A stretch of DNA of 64,000 nt from Prevotella communis. Its GTDB lineage: Bacteria > Bacteroidota > Bacteroidia > Bacteroidales > Bacteroidaceae. This document shows, piece after piece, positions 1 through 9,838 of this stretch. Numbering within the stretch: position 1 is the first letter of the stretch; the number at the start of each line of letters is the position of its first letter. The stretch is taken from NCBI RefSeq assembly GCF_022024175.1, contig NZ_CP091794.1, forward strand, positions 620,001 through 684,000, given 5' to 3'. The notes beneath the pieces were generated by a model. That model did not search any database, was not told the DNA's origin, and worked only from the letters and a program-made list of their open reading frames with translations. The translations under genes were made by a program, and so were the position numbers.

Positions 1-2
1 AT

Positions 3-2279
3 GTAGATGGTCTGCAGTGCAAGCAGATTTCTGCATCGGCTATGCCTGAGTTGTTTGGTGACAAACTGATGCTGGGCGGTCGTCGTAATCAGGTTTCCAA
101 TGGCGTCTACACCTTCTCACAGCAGATGAAGGGCGCTATTGATGAGGTACGTATCTGGAAAGGACGTCGTACTGCTGATGTCATTAACAATAATATGTAC
201 GTACGCGTGAAGGCAGATGAACCGGGTCTGGTGGCTTATTATCCGCTGGAGAAACTCACGAAGGACGCGTACAACCAGATTGTGACAACGGGTACCTTTG
301 ATAACAGCGTATCCAAGAACTCTGCGGCAGAGCAGCTGTCCTGCTTCGATGCTGATGGCTTGGTTCTCACTCCCCAGCTCTCAACACTCAGTCCGGATAA
401 CACGGCAGCCCTGAAACAGGCTCCGAAATACGAGAATGTGTTGTTTGACTTTGTTGCCAGTGAGCGTCAGATTAAGGTGAATCTGAAGGAACAACCTGCA
501 AAAATTGAAGGCTGCAACATCTGCATCACTGCCAAGAACGTGAAGGATGTGAATGGTAATACATGCGATCCTATTACATGGACTGTCTATGTGCAACAGA
601 ACAAACTGCGCTGGCAGGAGACAGAAGTTGAAGTCAACAAGGTCGGAACCAACGCCGCACGCTTTAATGCCACTATTGAGAATAGGGGATCAGAGAGTGA
701 GAGCTGGAGCTTAAGCGGAATGCCGTCATGGCTGAGCGCTAACGTGGACGGTGGTTCACTGATGCCGCTGGCTTCTGCCCAACTGGCCTTTACCGTTGCA
801 GAGAATCTGCCTATCGGTACTTACGAGACGACCATTTACCTGACGGGCTCACAGAATATTGCAGCTCCGTTGAATGTGACTGTCGTCAGTGAGGGACAGG
901 CACCTCTGTGGAGTGTGAACCCAAGAGACTTTGAGGGCTCGATGAATATCATCGGACAGGTGAAGCTGGACGGTACGCTGATGAACGACAACAAGGATAT
1001 CGTGGCTGCCTTCATTGGCGACGAGTGTCGTGGTGTCGCACATCTTGAATACAAGGACCGCTACGACGGTTACTTCGTGACGATGGATATCTTTGGAAAT
1101 AATGCATCGGATAATAACAAGACTGTGACCTTCCGTGCCTATGATGCTTCTACGGGAACGGTCTATCCTGCTGTAGAGCCTGATCGTGCTGTGAAGTTTG
1201 AATCGCTTGCCCTGATAGGAAAGTACACAGAACCTGTTCTGTTTACCGTTCTTGACAAGATTGAACAGTCAACCGAGCTGAAGACTGGCTGGAACTGGAT
1301 GTCTCTGAACGTAAAGGCTGATAATATGTCGGCTGAGTCCATCCTGGAGAAGATTGCTGACGACGTCAGCATCATCAAGACACAGAATAATGGATGGCTG
1401 ATGTATGAAGACGGCAAATGGGATGGAAGTCTCAATGTGGATCTGACTAACGACCAGATGTATGCCGTGAAGATGAAGAACGACCGCAGCCTGTATGTCA
1501 TCGGTCAGCGTGTGAATCCTGATGACTGCCAGATTACGGTGAACAAAGGCTGGAACTGGATTGGCTACTATGGTCGTCAGATTTCATCTCTGGACAATGC
1601 CCTGGCCGGTCTGAATGCTGTTGACGGCGATATGCTGAAAGGACAGAGTGGCGTGGCCTACTATGACGCGAGCGAGTGGGTCGGCTCCATGAGTCTTGTA
1701 GAACCTGGAAAGGGTTACATGCTGAAGAGTGTTTCTGATGGCGCACGTACTTTTGGTTATCCAACGGTTGCTGTGGCTGGGGCACGACAGGCTGTCTCTC
1801 CGGCAGCTCATTCATCGCTCAGTGTGTTCTCGCCTGTAGATTTCCGCCTCTATTCTGGCAACGCTGTCATGGCTGCAAGGGTTGTCAATGGTGGTAAGCC
1901 TGTGGGTCATGTGGAACTGGGCGTGTATGTGGACGATGAGTGCCGTACGGCTGCTGTTACCAATGAAAACGGTATGGCTTATCTCACGATTCCTGGTGAT
2001 GATGCTGCTATGCTGAATTTCAAGGTGGCTGTTGAGAACGAGATTCTTGAGTTGCCATATGCACTTGCCTATGAGGCAGATGCTGTCTACGGCACGCCTA
2101 AGCAGCCGGTGCTTCTTGACCTTAATGAGGCCGTAGGTATCAGTGAGATTATGGTTGATGTTGATAATACAGCAGTCTATGATCTCAGTGGTCGTATGGT
2201 TCATCAAGGTAAGAACGCTCCTCGCAGGTTATCTAAAGGTGTATATATCCTTAACGGGAAAAAGAAAACAGTGAAATGA
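3..2279 (+). CDS. Secreted LamG-domain protein, 5'-truncated by the window edge
   Basis: The reading frame is open from the first bases of the window, so the true start lies upstream. The visible ~759 residues begin inside a LamG/concanavalin-like jelly-roll domain (motifs KGAIDEVRIWKG and GLVAYYPLE are typical of Laminin_G_3). Beta-rich segments follow, with two related 'GWNW(M/I)' blocks near residues 425 and 505 (SWNW-type repeats: TGWNWMSLNV, KGWNWIGYY). The C-terminus (VYDLSGRMV ... GVYILNGKKK) resembles the type IX secretion sorting tail seen in Bacteroidota surface proteins. Inference: an exported surface or extracellular protein; no enzyme motif is visible. The stop overlaps the next start in an ATGA, which implies translational coupling. 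Confidence 0.85.
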   Translation, partial: VDGLQCKQISASAMPELFGDKLMLGGRRNQVSNGVYTFSQQMKGAIDEVRIWKGRRTADVINNNMYVRVKADEPGLVAYYPLEKLTKDAYNQIVTTGTFDNSVSKNSAAEQLSCFDADGLVLTPQLSTLSPDNTAALKQAPKYENVLFDFVASERQIKVNLKEQPAKIEGCNICITAKNVKDVNGNTCDPITWTVYVQQNKLRWQETEVEVNKVGTNAARFNATIENRGSESESWSLSGMPSWLSANVDGGSLMPLASAQLAFTVAENLPIGTYETTIYLTGSQNIAAPLNVTVVSEGQAPLWSVNPRDFEGSMNIIGQVKLDGTLMNDNKDIVAAFIGDECRGVAHLEYKDRYDGYFVTMDIFGNNASDNNKTVTFRAYDASTGTVYPAVEPDRAVKFESLALIGKYTEPVLFTVLDKIEQSTELKTGWNWMSLNVKADNMSAESILEKIADDVSIIKTQNNGWLMYEDGKWDGSLNVDLTNDQMYAVKMKNDRSLYVIGQRVNPDDCQITVNKGWNWIGYYGRQISSLDNALAGLNAVDGDMLKGQSGVAYYDASEWVGSMSLVEPGKGYMLKSVSDGARTFGYPTVAVAGARQAVSPAAHSSLSVFSPVDFRLYSGNAVMAARVVNGGKPVGHVELGVYVDDECRTAAVTNENGMAYLTIPGDDAAMLNFKVAVENEILELPYALAYEADAVYGTPKQPVLLDLNEAVGISEIMVDVDNTAVYDLSGRMVHQGKNAPRRLSKGVYILNGKKKTVK

Positions 2280-3298
2280 CAGGCTTGATAAAATACCGAT
2301 CATTTGTAACGCTATCCGTCCCCCTCCCCTCGTGGGAGGGGCCACGGACAGCCATCTTGCTGTTGCTTTTCTTGGTGATTCCTGGTTATCTGCAAGCGCA
2401 GACAGGAGGGATGTTTGATGATGTCAACCCTTACGACTATTATGGAAACATGTCAGTCTCCGTGGAAGTACGGATGAATGGCGTGCCGTTGCAGGATATT
2501 ACGCCAGCCGTGTTCTCCGGCAATTCCATACGTGGCAAGGGTACGCCGTCTTCCCAGAAACCTGGCGTGTATTTCTTCACGGTATATGGTGACGAGACAG
2601 GTGAGCCTCTGTATTTTAAGGTTCTTTACGAGGGCCGTGTTATAGAGGTGGATACTGGCCTGTCATTTATATACAATGGTATCACTGGCTCACCAGGCAA
2701 TCCTATTGTCATTGATTTGCCGGCCCCCGTTTCCATGACGACGAGTACTGAGGGGTGGGCTACTACATGCCTGCCTTTTGATGCAGCGGTCCCTGGTGAT
2801 ATATCGGTGTATGTGGCATCGCAGATCAGTGATGGCGTACTGAAGGTGAAGGAGGTGCCGGTCACGGTACTTCCCAAGAATGTGCCTGTGCTTCTGAGAG
2901 CCTCCGGACAGAAAAAGTATGAATGGCTGTCGCGTGTGGCAGATGCTGATGCCATAACAGACATGAACCTGCTTAAGGGTACGACGGAAGAAACGACTGT
3001 TGAAGCGGGAAGCGTCTTGACGCTGGGACATGCAAAGGATGGTGACAGGGAATTAGGTTTCTGGCTTTATAACGGTACAACTATTCCTGCAAACCGTGCC
3101 TATCTCGATTACACACCTGTCGCAGGAACAAGAGGCCTTGTCTTGCAATGGGAGGAAGAGCCGACGGTCGTAGACAGGCAGATGAACGTGGAGCCCAAGC
3201 AGACTGCTGCCGATTTGAGATATGATTTGTCGGGACGTCCTTCCAAAGGAACGGGTGGACTGGTGATAAATAAGGGTAAAAAGTATTTGGAAAGATGA
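2276..3298 (+). CDS. Secreted hypothetical protein with palindromic insert in its signal peptide
   Basis: A 340-residue protein of unknown function. The start overlaps the stop of the preceding LamG gene by 4 bp. Residues about 25-42 form a hydrophobic signal core ending in LQAQ, so the protein is exported. The n-region of this signal peptide (residues 15-24, SVPLPSWEGP) is encoded by a G/C-rich hairpin (2321-2341) that also occurs elsewhere in the window. The body contains a block (TEGWATTCLPFDAAVP) of the kind seen in Bacteroidales secreted proteins. The C-terminus (RYDLSGRP ... GGLVINKGKKYLER) again resembles a sorting tail. I do not recognise an enzymatic domain. It probably acts with the upstream protein. 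Confidence 0.75.
   Translation: MTGLIKYRSFVTLSVPLPSWEGPRTAILLLLFLVIPGYLQAQTGGMFDDVNPYDYYGNMSVSVEVRMNGVPLQDITPAVFSGNSIRGKGTPSSQKPGVYFFTVYGDETGEPLYFKVLYEGRVIEVDTGLSFIYNGITGSPGNPIVIDLPAPVSMTTSTEGWATTCLPFDAAVPGDISVYVASQISDGVLKVKEVPVTVLPKNVPVLLRASGQKKYEWLSRVADADAITDMNLLKGTTEETTVEAGSVLTLGHAKDGDRELGFWLYNGTTIPANRAYLDYTPVAGTRGLVLQWEEEPTVVDRQMNVEPKQTAADLRYDLSGRPSKGTGGLVINKGKKYLER
2321..2341. repeat. CCCCTCCC/GGGAGGGG palindromic element
   Basis: Perfect 8-bp arms (2321-2328 and 2334-2341) around a 5-base loop, inside the signal-peptide codons of the 2276-3298 gene. A copy with 9-bp arms lies at 18044-18064 and a degenerate copy inside the TolC-like gene at about 18124-18160. Confidence 0.75.
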
Positions 3299-3498
3299 AA
3301 AAGAGATATATGACGCCTTCATCCTGCGTCCTGCATGTGGAAAGCGTTTGTCTGCGCCAGAACAGTCTTCCAAAATCAGGAGACAGATTTACTGACGAGG
3401 TATTCAGCCGCCAGAGTGATGACTGCTGGGGTGAGGAGAAACGTTCTCGTGGGGTATACGATGATTTCGAAGATGAAGAAGATGACTATGACTACTGA
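3295..3498 (+). CDS. Small acidic-tailed protein of unknown function
   Basis: A 67-residue ORF that starts in an ATGA overlap with the preceding gene. It opens MKKRYMTPSSCVLHVES, which resembles the 'MKK-Y-x-P-x-x-x-V' starts of short orphan peptides common in Prevotella, and ends in a very acidic stretch (YDDFEDEEDDYDY). No signal peptide or membrane segment is seen. The coupling to two secreted-protein genes supports it being translated, but no function can be assigned. Confidence 0.55.
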   Translation: MKKRYMTPSSCVLHVESVCLRQNSLPKSGDRFTDEVFSRQSDDCWGEEKRSRGVYDDFEDEEDDYDY

Positions 3499-3519
3499 CT
3501 CTGAGTGAAGAGCCGTGTG

Positions 3520-6090
3520 TCAGAATGTGAGTGATACGCCGTAGCGCATGCCCCAGTGAGGTGCTGAAGGCAGGTCCTTGTAAGTCAGGCGTTTCACATA
3601 TTCCACTCGGAAGAACTTGAAGATATTGTGGACTCCAACCACCATTTCCATATATGGCCGGTTGGGGTTCATGATATTGGTACCCTCGGGAAAATACATC
3701 AGACGGGGATTGCCAGGATTCTTCTCTGGGTTATTCTTATCTGAAAGGTCACCCCAAAGCATCCTTACTCCCAGGTACTCGCGCCAATAGAGTTTCTTGG
3801 CTAATGGAATGCGGTTCAGTATCTTTCCGTTCATATCCCATGCCAGCATCAGGGATACATAGCGGTCGTTGACAAACTCCATCGTATTGATGAGGCTGAA
3901 TGTATTCTTCTGAATGATATACGACGCGTTGGAGGCCGGCATGATGAGGAGAGGGTAGGGTACCTGATCCCATTCGATACCGCCTTTCAGGTCTACGTCA
4001 AATTTTCCCCAGCTGTTCAGCCAGAAACGCTTGAAGATATGCGCCTCGGTCAGGTGGAAGTTGTAATCGCCTCCCAGGACACCGTTAAAACCTATCGTAT
4101 GGCTGAGGCTGAATACGGGGGCATCCAGGTTGATGACGCGCCTGCGCAGCTTGTTGTTGATATATGTTTCGCCGGGGGCATACCTCACGTAAAAGGAGGC
4201 CTCTGTCGTACGCAGATATTCACCGTTGCCGGTTTTACTGTTGATGGGAACAAAGGGCTTGTCGAGTGTCTGGTAATTCATGGCCCCGAAGGCCTCGTTC
4301 TCTTCCGTCTTTCCGCTGATGATTGCTTTCAGGCCCCAGTCGGTCTCATATTCAAAGCTGACCTTCTGCCGGTTATAGGACATCATCTTATTGGTCTCGG
4401 CCCATTTCATGGCTACGAAGATGTTGTCCTTGTCGGACTCCATGAAACGGTCGTTAGGTGAACAGATATCCTGTGACGACTGTATGGTCATGGTGCGTCT
4501 GGGGAATTCGTGCGGCAGGTATTTCTTTGCATTGAGCGAATAGGTCATCTCTGCATCGTAGTAATTGCGATGACTGCCCCAGCCGTGAGCGTAATAGCCC
4601 GACAGAAAGAAATGCTTGTTGAGGTTGGCTGTGGTCTTCGCGCTGAGGCGTGTGCGCCATCCGTCCACGTAGTTCCTCGTTAGTAGGGTGTTGATGGGAC
4701 AGATATCAATATAATTCGGATCGCCCGTCTCCATAGAGTTTTCCATGAGAGTCTTCAGTCCGTAGATGATGTATTTGAACCCTTTCATGTTCTGGATGTT
4801 CTCCATGAATTTGTCCATGGAGTTCTCGCTACGTGTCAGTTCCACCTGGCGGTATTGGTCCCAGAATGCCTTGTCACGCATCTGTGCATCGGCTTCTGTC
4901 ACTTCCTTCTTTTGTCCGTGGAATATCTTGTTGGGCACCTCACTGAAGTCATAGTCTGAATAACGGGTGATACGCGTGACGATAGCACCGGCACTGATAA
5001 AATCAAAGAGTTGCAGTTCGGTAATCATATCATCAGTAGTCAGAACCCATTGTCCGTCGGGTAGCTTCTCGTATTCTTGCAGCACTTGCAGACTCTCCAC
5101 GAAGTTGACATTGCTCTGTTTGGGGATAGACAACTGACAGCGACGCAGGTGAAGGGTTGAGTCCTTCAGTATATACAGGTCACCGCGGAATCCCATATCC
5201 TGCATATTGTTGGGGACGAAGGCCAGATGAATACAACTGTCTTGTCCTATGGCTAGCGTGTCCTCTATATAATAACGGTAGAAACCGATGCCCTTTTCCG
5301 ACATGGGCGAGGTGAACGGGCGCTGAAGGATGCGGATATCATCCTGATAAAGGTCTACGTTGGTGAATACATCCTTGACCACGGTATTGATGATGTCGCC
5401 CGTCTGGAAATAGTCATTGATACCCGTTGACGTCTGTCCCTGGATGATATTCTTCTCGTCTTTCGGTGATTTGCGGTAGAATTTCTGTGAGACGGTCTCA
5501 TCTACACTGATAGGGAGCACCAGCTTGTTGGTGTATGGATTGACCTCAACCTGATTGAGTAACCATGGTCTCTTGGCGAAAAACGGACTCTCCAGTTGCT
5601 GGGGCGTCAGGTCGTTGAGAGCCAGTGTCAGCTTCTCGTATTTGTTGTAACGATAATAGTCATTATTGCTGAGGTCGGTCTTTTTCTTTGCTGCCACCAC
5701 GCGCCGCATCAGTTCCACGGCCGGATTGTCCTTCCGGCTATACCGGTTGCGCTTAGATTTTACGGTTACTTCGGCCAGTTCCTGCCTGGCGGGTTTCAGT
5801 GTGATATTCAGCTTGCGCCTCGTCTTGCTGTTGACAGGGATGATGCGTGACTTATAGCCTACGGCACTTACCGTGATATTCCAGCCTTCCTGACGGGGAA
5901 TGGTATACTGGCCGAATACGTTGGCTACCGTGGAGATATTGTGCCCCTTATAGACAATACTGGCAAAAGAAATTGAATCTCCGGTCTCTTCGTCAGTGAT
6001 GACACCGGTGATTTGTAACGATTGCTGGGCATGGATAGCCATGCCCAGTAACAGTGTGTAGATTAGAACAAATAATCTAATCCCCTTCAT
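3520..6090 (-). CDS. DUF5686 outer-membrane protein with carboxypeptidase-regulatory-like domain
   Basis: An 856-residue exported protein. I chose the ATG at 6090 because MKGIRLFVLIYTLLLGMAIHAQ is a clean signal peptide; the frame is open 15 codons further upstream. After the signal comes a CarboxypepD_reg-like beta domain (about residues 25-100: ITGVITDEETGDSISFASIV, FGQYTIP, VGYKSRIIPV). The long C-terminal part, rich in aromatic beta strands and ending in an aromatic residue (MRYGVSLTF), fits the DUF5686 barrel family. Role unknown; probably outer-membrane biogenesis or surface transport. It is the last gene of a minus-strand run and overlaps the upstream gene by 14 bp. Confidence 0.8.
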   Translation of the reverse strand: MKGIRLFVLIYTLLLGMAIHAQQSLQITGVITDEETGDSISFASIVYKGHNISTVANVFGQYTIPRQEGWNITVSAVGYKSRIIPVNSKTRRKLNITLKPARQELAEVTVKSKRNRYSRKDNPAVELMRRVVAAKKKTDLSNNDYYRYNKYEKLTLALNDLTPQQLESPFFAKRPWLLNQVEVNPYTNKLVLPISVDETVSQKFYRKSPKDEKNIIQGQTSTGINDYFQTGDIINTVVKDVFTNVDLYQDDIRILQRPFTSPMSEKGIGFYRYYIEDTLAIGQDSCIHLAFVPNNMQDMGFRGDLYILKDSTLHLRRCQLSIPKQSNVNFVESLQVLQEYEKLPDGQWVLTTDDMITELQLFDFISAGAIVTRITRYSDYDFSEVPNKIFHGQKKEVTEADAQMRDKAFWDQYRQVELTRSENSMDKFMENIQNMKGFKYIIYGLKTLMENSMETGDPNYIDICPINTLLTRNYVDGWRTRLSAKTTANLNKHFFLSGYYAHGWGSHRNYYDAEMTYSLNAKKYLPHEFPRRTMTIQSSQDICSPNDRFMESDKDNIFVAMKWAETNKMMSYNRQKVSFEYETDWGLKAIISGKTEENEAFGAMNYQTLDKPFVPINSKTGNGEYLRTTEASFYVRYAPGETYINNKLRRRVINLDAPVFSLSHTIGFNGVLGGDYNFHLTEAHIFKRFWLNSWGKFDVDLKGGIEWDQVPYPLLIMPASNASYIIQKNTFSLINTMEFVNDRYVSLMLAWDMNGKILNRIPLAKKLYWREYLGVRMLWGDLSDKNNPEKNPGNPRLMYFPEGTNIMNPNRPYMEMVVGVHNIFKFFRVEYVKRLTYKDLPSAPHWGMRYGVSLTF

Positions 6091-6643
6091 ATTCAAATAC
6101 GCCTCCGAGGTCTGGGGTCTCACCCATGTAGTCATCGTCGGCTATGGTGTTTCGTATGATTGGCTGGTTATACTCTTTGCGCATCGTTCCCGTCTTGAGT
6201 ATGAAGTCGTTGAAATTGACCGTGGGTATCACAATGCCGAGAATACCGATGCCGCAACGCATACCCTGTACCTGGAAGGTGTTATGCAGGTGCATGGTAG
6301 AGAAGAGCAGGTGATTGTGGTATACCAGTGTGTTATGCTCCTGGAAACTCTTCATCGCCCCCGTATTGATGGTTGTGTCGGCAGTCGTGAAGATGTAACC
6401 GAAATTGTTGATGGCGTCATCAATCCAGTCGACAGCCAGACTGTCTCTTTCCTCGATGCACTGACGGATGTTGTCGTTCATCTCTTCATGCATCGTCTCT
6501 TCTGAGGGACAGGTAATGATAGCAAAGATGGCGATAACAGCAAGAATGGCAGCTGCGATGACAACACGTCCCAGACAACTGTGCTGGAACTCCACTAAGA
6601 GTGATTCTTTGTTGCGATATGATCCGCGATCTTTCTGATACAT
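6077..6643 (-). CDS. Membrane-anchored hypothetical protein
   Basis: A 188-residue protein with one hydrophobic segment (about residues 25-46, GRVVIAAAILAVIAIFAIITC) after a short basic N-terminus, so it is probably anchored in the inner membrane with the rest in the periplasm. No family recognised. It sits 10 bp downstream of folE and overlaps the DUF5686 gene start, which indicates co-transcription. Confidence 0.65.
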   Translation of the reverse strand: MYQKDRGSYRNKESLLVEFQHSCLGRVVIAAAILAVIAIFAIITCPSEETMHEEMNDNIRQCIEERDSLAVDWIDDAINNFGYIFTTADTTINTGAMKSFQEHNTLVYHNHLLFSTMHLHNTFQVQGMRCGIGILGIVIPTVNFNDFILKTGTMRKEYNQPIIRNTIADDDYMGETPDLGGVFEYEGD

Positions 6644-6653
6644 AATCTGATTA

Positions 6654-7244
6654 CTATAAAGCGTTGTTATGATGAATGAGATTCATGAATTCCTGACGGG
6701 TCTTGGCCTGCTCAAAGGCACCACTGAACTCACTGGTTGTGGTGATGCTGTTCTGTTTCTCAATGCCACGCATCTGCATACACATGTGCTTGGCTTCGAC
6801 AACAACCATGACGCCGAGAGGGTGGAGAGTCTCCTGGATGCACTGACGAATCTGCATCGTCATGCGTTCCTGTACTTGCAGTCGGTGGCTGTAGATATCA
6901 ACCACACGGGCAATCTTTGAGAGGCCAGTGATATAGCCATTGGGGATATAAGCCACATGTACCTTTCCGTACATAGGCAGCATATGATGCTCGCAGAGCG
7001 AGAAGAAGTCAATGTCCTTGACAATGACCATGTGATTGTAGTCTTCCTTGAAAAGTGCGTCGGTGAGCACTTTGTGTGCATCCATTTCATAGCCGCGAGT
7101 CAGCACTTGCATAGCTTTTGCCACTCGCATGGGGGTCTTCTGCAGACCTTCACGATCCGGGTCTTCTCCAAGAAGTTCCAGAATTCGTTTATAGTGTACG
7201 GCCAATTCGTCGAGGCCTTCTCTGTATTCGGGTTCTAATGTCAT
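6654..7244 (-). CDS. folE: GTP cyclohydrolase I
   Basis: A 196-residue enzyme that converts GTP to 7,8-dihydroneopterin triphosphate, the first step of folate and queuosine-type pathways, in the cytoplasm. The zinc-binding and catalytic signature is present: CEHHMLP (Cys and two His) near residue 84 and the second zinc Cys in KHMCMQMRG near residue 155. The substrate-site motif [18 protein letters not shown] is also clear. Length is normal for the single-domain family. The ATG overlaps the stop of the SPOR-domain gene (ATGA). Confidence 0.97.
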   Translation of the reverse strand: MTLEPEYREGLDELAVHYKRILELLGEDPDREGLQKTPMRVAKAMQVLTRGYEMDAHKVLTDALFKEDYNHMVIVKDIDFFSLCEHHMLPMYGKVHVAYIPNGYITGLSKIARVVDIYSHRLQVQERMTMQIRQCIQETLHPLGVMVVVEAKHMCMQMRGIEKQNSITTTSEFSGAFEQAKTRQEFMNLIHHNNAL

Positions 7245-7864
7245 TTTATAGATTCTGTGACGGTGATTTTTCCTTTGACGACTGTAGCAGCGTCGTAGCC
7301 CAGTTTTCGTACTTCCAGCATCTTTTCGTGGGCTTCCTCATAAGTGCGGTAGTTGCCTAACCGGCAAATCCATCGTGGAGAATAGAAGTGAACATAAACT
7401 TCCTCGCCTGGGAAGAGTGTCCTAAGTGAACGTCCGGCCTGTTCGGCTCTTTGCCTGTCCTGACGTGTGTTGCCTCCTGCAAATACCTGTACTCTGTAGC
7501 CTACAGTCTTGAATACACGCTTTGGGGTAATCTGTGTGCTGTCGGTCTCTGTCTCTTGCTGACTATGACTGACTGTCGTGTCTTTGATTTGCATGACAGG
7601 TGTGTCTTTTGCCTTTGTGACAGGTTTGACGGGTGCAGGTGTCGTCTTCTTTGGAGCCGGTGCGGGCTTCGCAGGGGATACCGGACCGTTGACCAGTTCA
7701 TCGATGGCTGTATCCTGATGAATGGTTATAGTACCTTCACCAGCCGTAGTCTTCTGTATGCGCTGGGTGAAAGTCTGTGCGGTTAAAGGTAAAAAAGTAA
7801 AAAGGTAAAAGGGTAAAATGACTATTACCTTTTTAATAATAGATTGCAATAATCCTGTTTTCAT
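7241..7864 (-). CDS. SPOR-domain protein
   Basis: About 207 residues; two more in-frame ATGs lie upstream (7870, 7876). A hydrophobic signal region ([18 protein letters not shown]) is followed by a Pro/Lys/Thr-rich low-complexity linker (about residues 50-110) and a C-terminal SPOR domain ([17 protein letters not shown] ... [18 protein letters not shown]). SPOR domains bind denuded peptidoglycan at division sites, so a periplasmic cell-wall role is inferred. Part of the signal peptide is encoded by a tract of gtaaa-type tandem repeats that continues on the other side of the start codon. Confidence 0.85.
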   Translation of the reverse strand: MKTGLLQSIIKKVIVILPFYLFTFLPLTAQTFTQRIQKTTAGEGTITIHQDTAIDELVNGPVSPAKPAPAPKKTTPAPVKPVTKAKDTPVMQIKDTTVSHSQQETETDSTQITPKRVFKTVGYRVQVFAGGNTRQDRQRAEQAGRSLRTLFPGEEVYVHFYSPRWICRLGNYRTYEEAHEKMLEVRKLGYDAATVVKGKITVTESIK

Positions 7865-7916
7865 ACGCATAATCATTACTCTTTTTACTCTTTTACTTTC
7901 TTACCTTTTTACTTTT
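7787..7916. repeat. Tandem GTAAAARG/TTTTTAC low-complexity tract
   Basis: Two clusters of an approximately 8-bp unit (gtaaaaag-like at about 7789-7818, ttttactc/tttttac-like at about 7876-7920) flank the start of the SPOR gene. The first lies inside the signal-peptide codons, the second fills the gap to the tpiA stop. Confidence 0.6.
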
Positions 7917-9838
7917 TACTTAAAGGCATCGATGATACCCTTGAAATCAGCAGCCTTCAGAGAAGCACCACCGATCAGACCACCGTCGATGTCGGGCTTA
8001 GCAAAGAGCTCAGGAGCGTTGCTTGCCTTGCAAGAACCACCATAGAGGATAGTGGTGTCGTCGGCAACAGCCTGACCGTACTTCTCAGCGATGATTGAAC
8101 GGATGTAAGCGTGAATCTCCTCTGCCTGCTCAGCAGTAGCAGTCTTACCGGTACCGATAGCCCAGATTGGCTCGTAGGCGATAACGATCTTACGGAAATC
8201 CTCCTCAGAGAGGTTGAATACGCTACCCTCAAGCTCAGCCTTAACGACCTCGTTCTGCTTGCCTGCCTCGCGCTCCTCGAGTGACTCACCGATACAGAAG
8301 ATAACCTTCAGGTCGTTCTTCTGAGCCAGCAGCACCTTCTCCTTCAGGATCTCGGGAGTCTCCTTGTAGTACTCACGACGCTCAGAGTGACCCAGGATGA
8401 CATACTGAGCACCAGTGCTCTTTACCATCTCGGCAGAAACCTCACCAGTGAAAGCACCCTTCTCCTTGTCTGCGCAGTTCTCTGCACCCAGGCCGATGAT
8501 GTCCTGGTCGAGGAACTGTGCAATAGAAGCGAGGTGGATGAATGGTGTGCAGATAACTACACCACAGTTGGGCTTCTCAGCCTTCAATGTCTCGTTCAGC
8601 TCCTTTGCCAGAGCAATACCATCCTGGAGATTCATGTTCATCTTCCAGTTTCCTGCAACAATTTTCTTTCTCATTTTTACTTCTTTTTTATTAATAGAAT
8701 TACTATTTTTTCGTTTCCTTATCCATTTGGACCACATCCACAACCGGTCAGTGATGGAGAGCAGTAACAATGGTAATACAAACCAAAGCATCACCTCAGC
8801 GATATGGCGGCCCATCGTATTGCCGGCTGCCTGTCCTAACTCCAGTTCCTCCAGAGGTCGTGCCAGGTCATATTCATCGGGCAGCCTGTTATGGCTCCAT
8901 TTACGTATCACCTTGCCGTCTTTCAGCAACAGCAGTCCGGGATTACTTCTGATCATCGTCTTCAGTACTGTCCCGTCGGTCTGGCAGAATGGGTAGTCGG
9001 CACCTGTGATGTCGCGCCAAAGGCTGATGCCCGATTCTCCGCTGGCTGTCAGGCAATAGAACAGATAGTCATTGTCTTCTGCATACTCGTAGACCTGGTT
9101 TATCAAGTCCAGTTGCGAATCGTCGGCTTTCTCCAGCCAGGGCGCAATCAGCAGAAAGGTGTAGCCTTCGTTGTTGAGCACCTGTTCCGTGATATCCTCC
9201 CCGTCATCGGCCTTCTCTATGAAGAAGTCAGCGTAGGGCGACTCGTTGCCCTCCATCATCAGGTTCCATCCTTCACGCAAGTCTGTTCCCTCGTGATAGG
9301 GACGGAAGTCAAACTGCGGTCTGTCGTACAGGCTCCATCCTGAGATAATCAGGATAAACAGTAACGAGTAATTGATGACAATCCATTGGTTTGACTTGCT
9401 GATGAATCGAATCATCCCGAAGGGCCATTTTGCAACGACGAGTGCTGCGGTCAGAAGAATGATGTTCTTCCAGAACGTCTGCCAGTTGGTCAATACGAGC
9501 GCATCGCCAAAGCATCCGCAGTCGCTGATGGGGTCGGTCAGTGCCAGCCATAGTGTCAGTGATGTCATGATAGCCAGAACAATCACCATTGTCCTGGATG
9601 TGAGCCTGCGCCTGATGGCAAACAGCATGAAGATTCCCAGACAGAACTCCAATGCCGACAGTCCTACGGCGAAGGCCAATAATGCCAAGTCGGGCAGCCA
9701 CCCGCCCAGATCCATGGCCAGCAGATAGTCTTGCATCTTGTATAGCGTACCCAGCGGATCTACGGCCTTGACGAATCCTGAAAGGATAAAGACCGCCGCT
9801 AAAAGCAGGCGACACAGATTGACTATCGCTTTTTTCAT
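7916..9838 (-). CDS. tpiA: DoxX/BT_3928-like membrane protein fused in frame to triose-phosphate isomerase
   Basis: One uninterrupted frame of 640 residues. Residues 1-388 are a membrane protein of the DoxX/MauE type: several hydrophobic helices (about 5-25, 45-75, 82-100, 120-140, 150-170), a DCGCFGD cysteine motif near residue 108, then a soluble thioredoxin-like part and a last membrane helix near 350-370. Residues 389-640 are a full-length isomerase (7916-8674): active-site Lys in GNWKMN, His in [11 protein letters not shown], Glu in [11 protein letters not shown] and phosphate loops GGSCKASNA and GGASL. It interconverts dihydroxyacetone phosphate and glyceraldehyde 3-phosphate. The linker ([15 protein letters not shown]) ends at an ATG preceded by an A-rich stretch, so a separate isomerase could also be made by internal initiation. 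In Bacteroides the two genes are adjacent but separate, so the missing stop is notable. Confidence 0.9.
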   Translation of the reverse strand: MKKAIVNLCRLLLAAVFILSGFVKAVDPLGTLYKMQDYLLAMDLGGWLPDLALLAFAVGLSALEFCLGIFMLFAIRRRLTSRTMVIVLAIMTSLTLWLALTDPISDCGCFGDALVLTNWQTFWKNIILLTAALVVAKWPFGMIRFISKSNQWIVINYSLLFILIISGWSLYDRPQFDFRPYHEGTDLREGWNLMMEGNESPYADFFIEKADDGEDITEQVLNNEGYTFLLIAPWLEKADDSQLDLINQVYEYAEDNDYLFYCLTASGESGISLWRDITGADYPFCQTDGTVLKTMIRSNPGLLLLKDGKVIRKWSHNRLPDEYDLARPLEELELGQAAGNTMGRHIAEVMLWFVLPLLLLSITDRLWMWSKWIRKRKNSNSINKKEVKMRKKIVAGNWKMNMNLQDGIALAKELNETLKAEKPNCGVVICTPFIHLASIAQFLDQDIIGLGAENCADKEKGAFTGEVSAEMVKSTGAQYVILGHSERREYYKETPEILKEKVLLAQKNDLKVIFCIGESLEEREAGKQNEVVKAELEGSVFNLSEEDFRKIVIAYEPIWAIGTGKTATAEQAEEIHAYIRSIIAEKYGQAVADDTTILYGGSCKASNAPELFAKPDIDGGLIGGASLKAADFKGIIDAFK

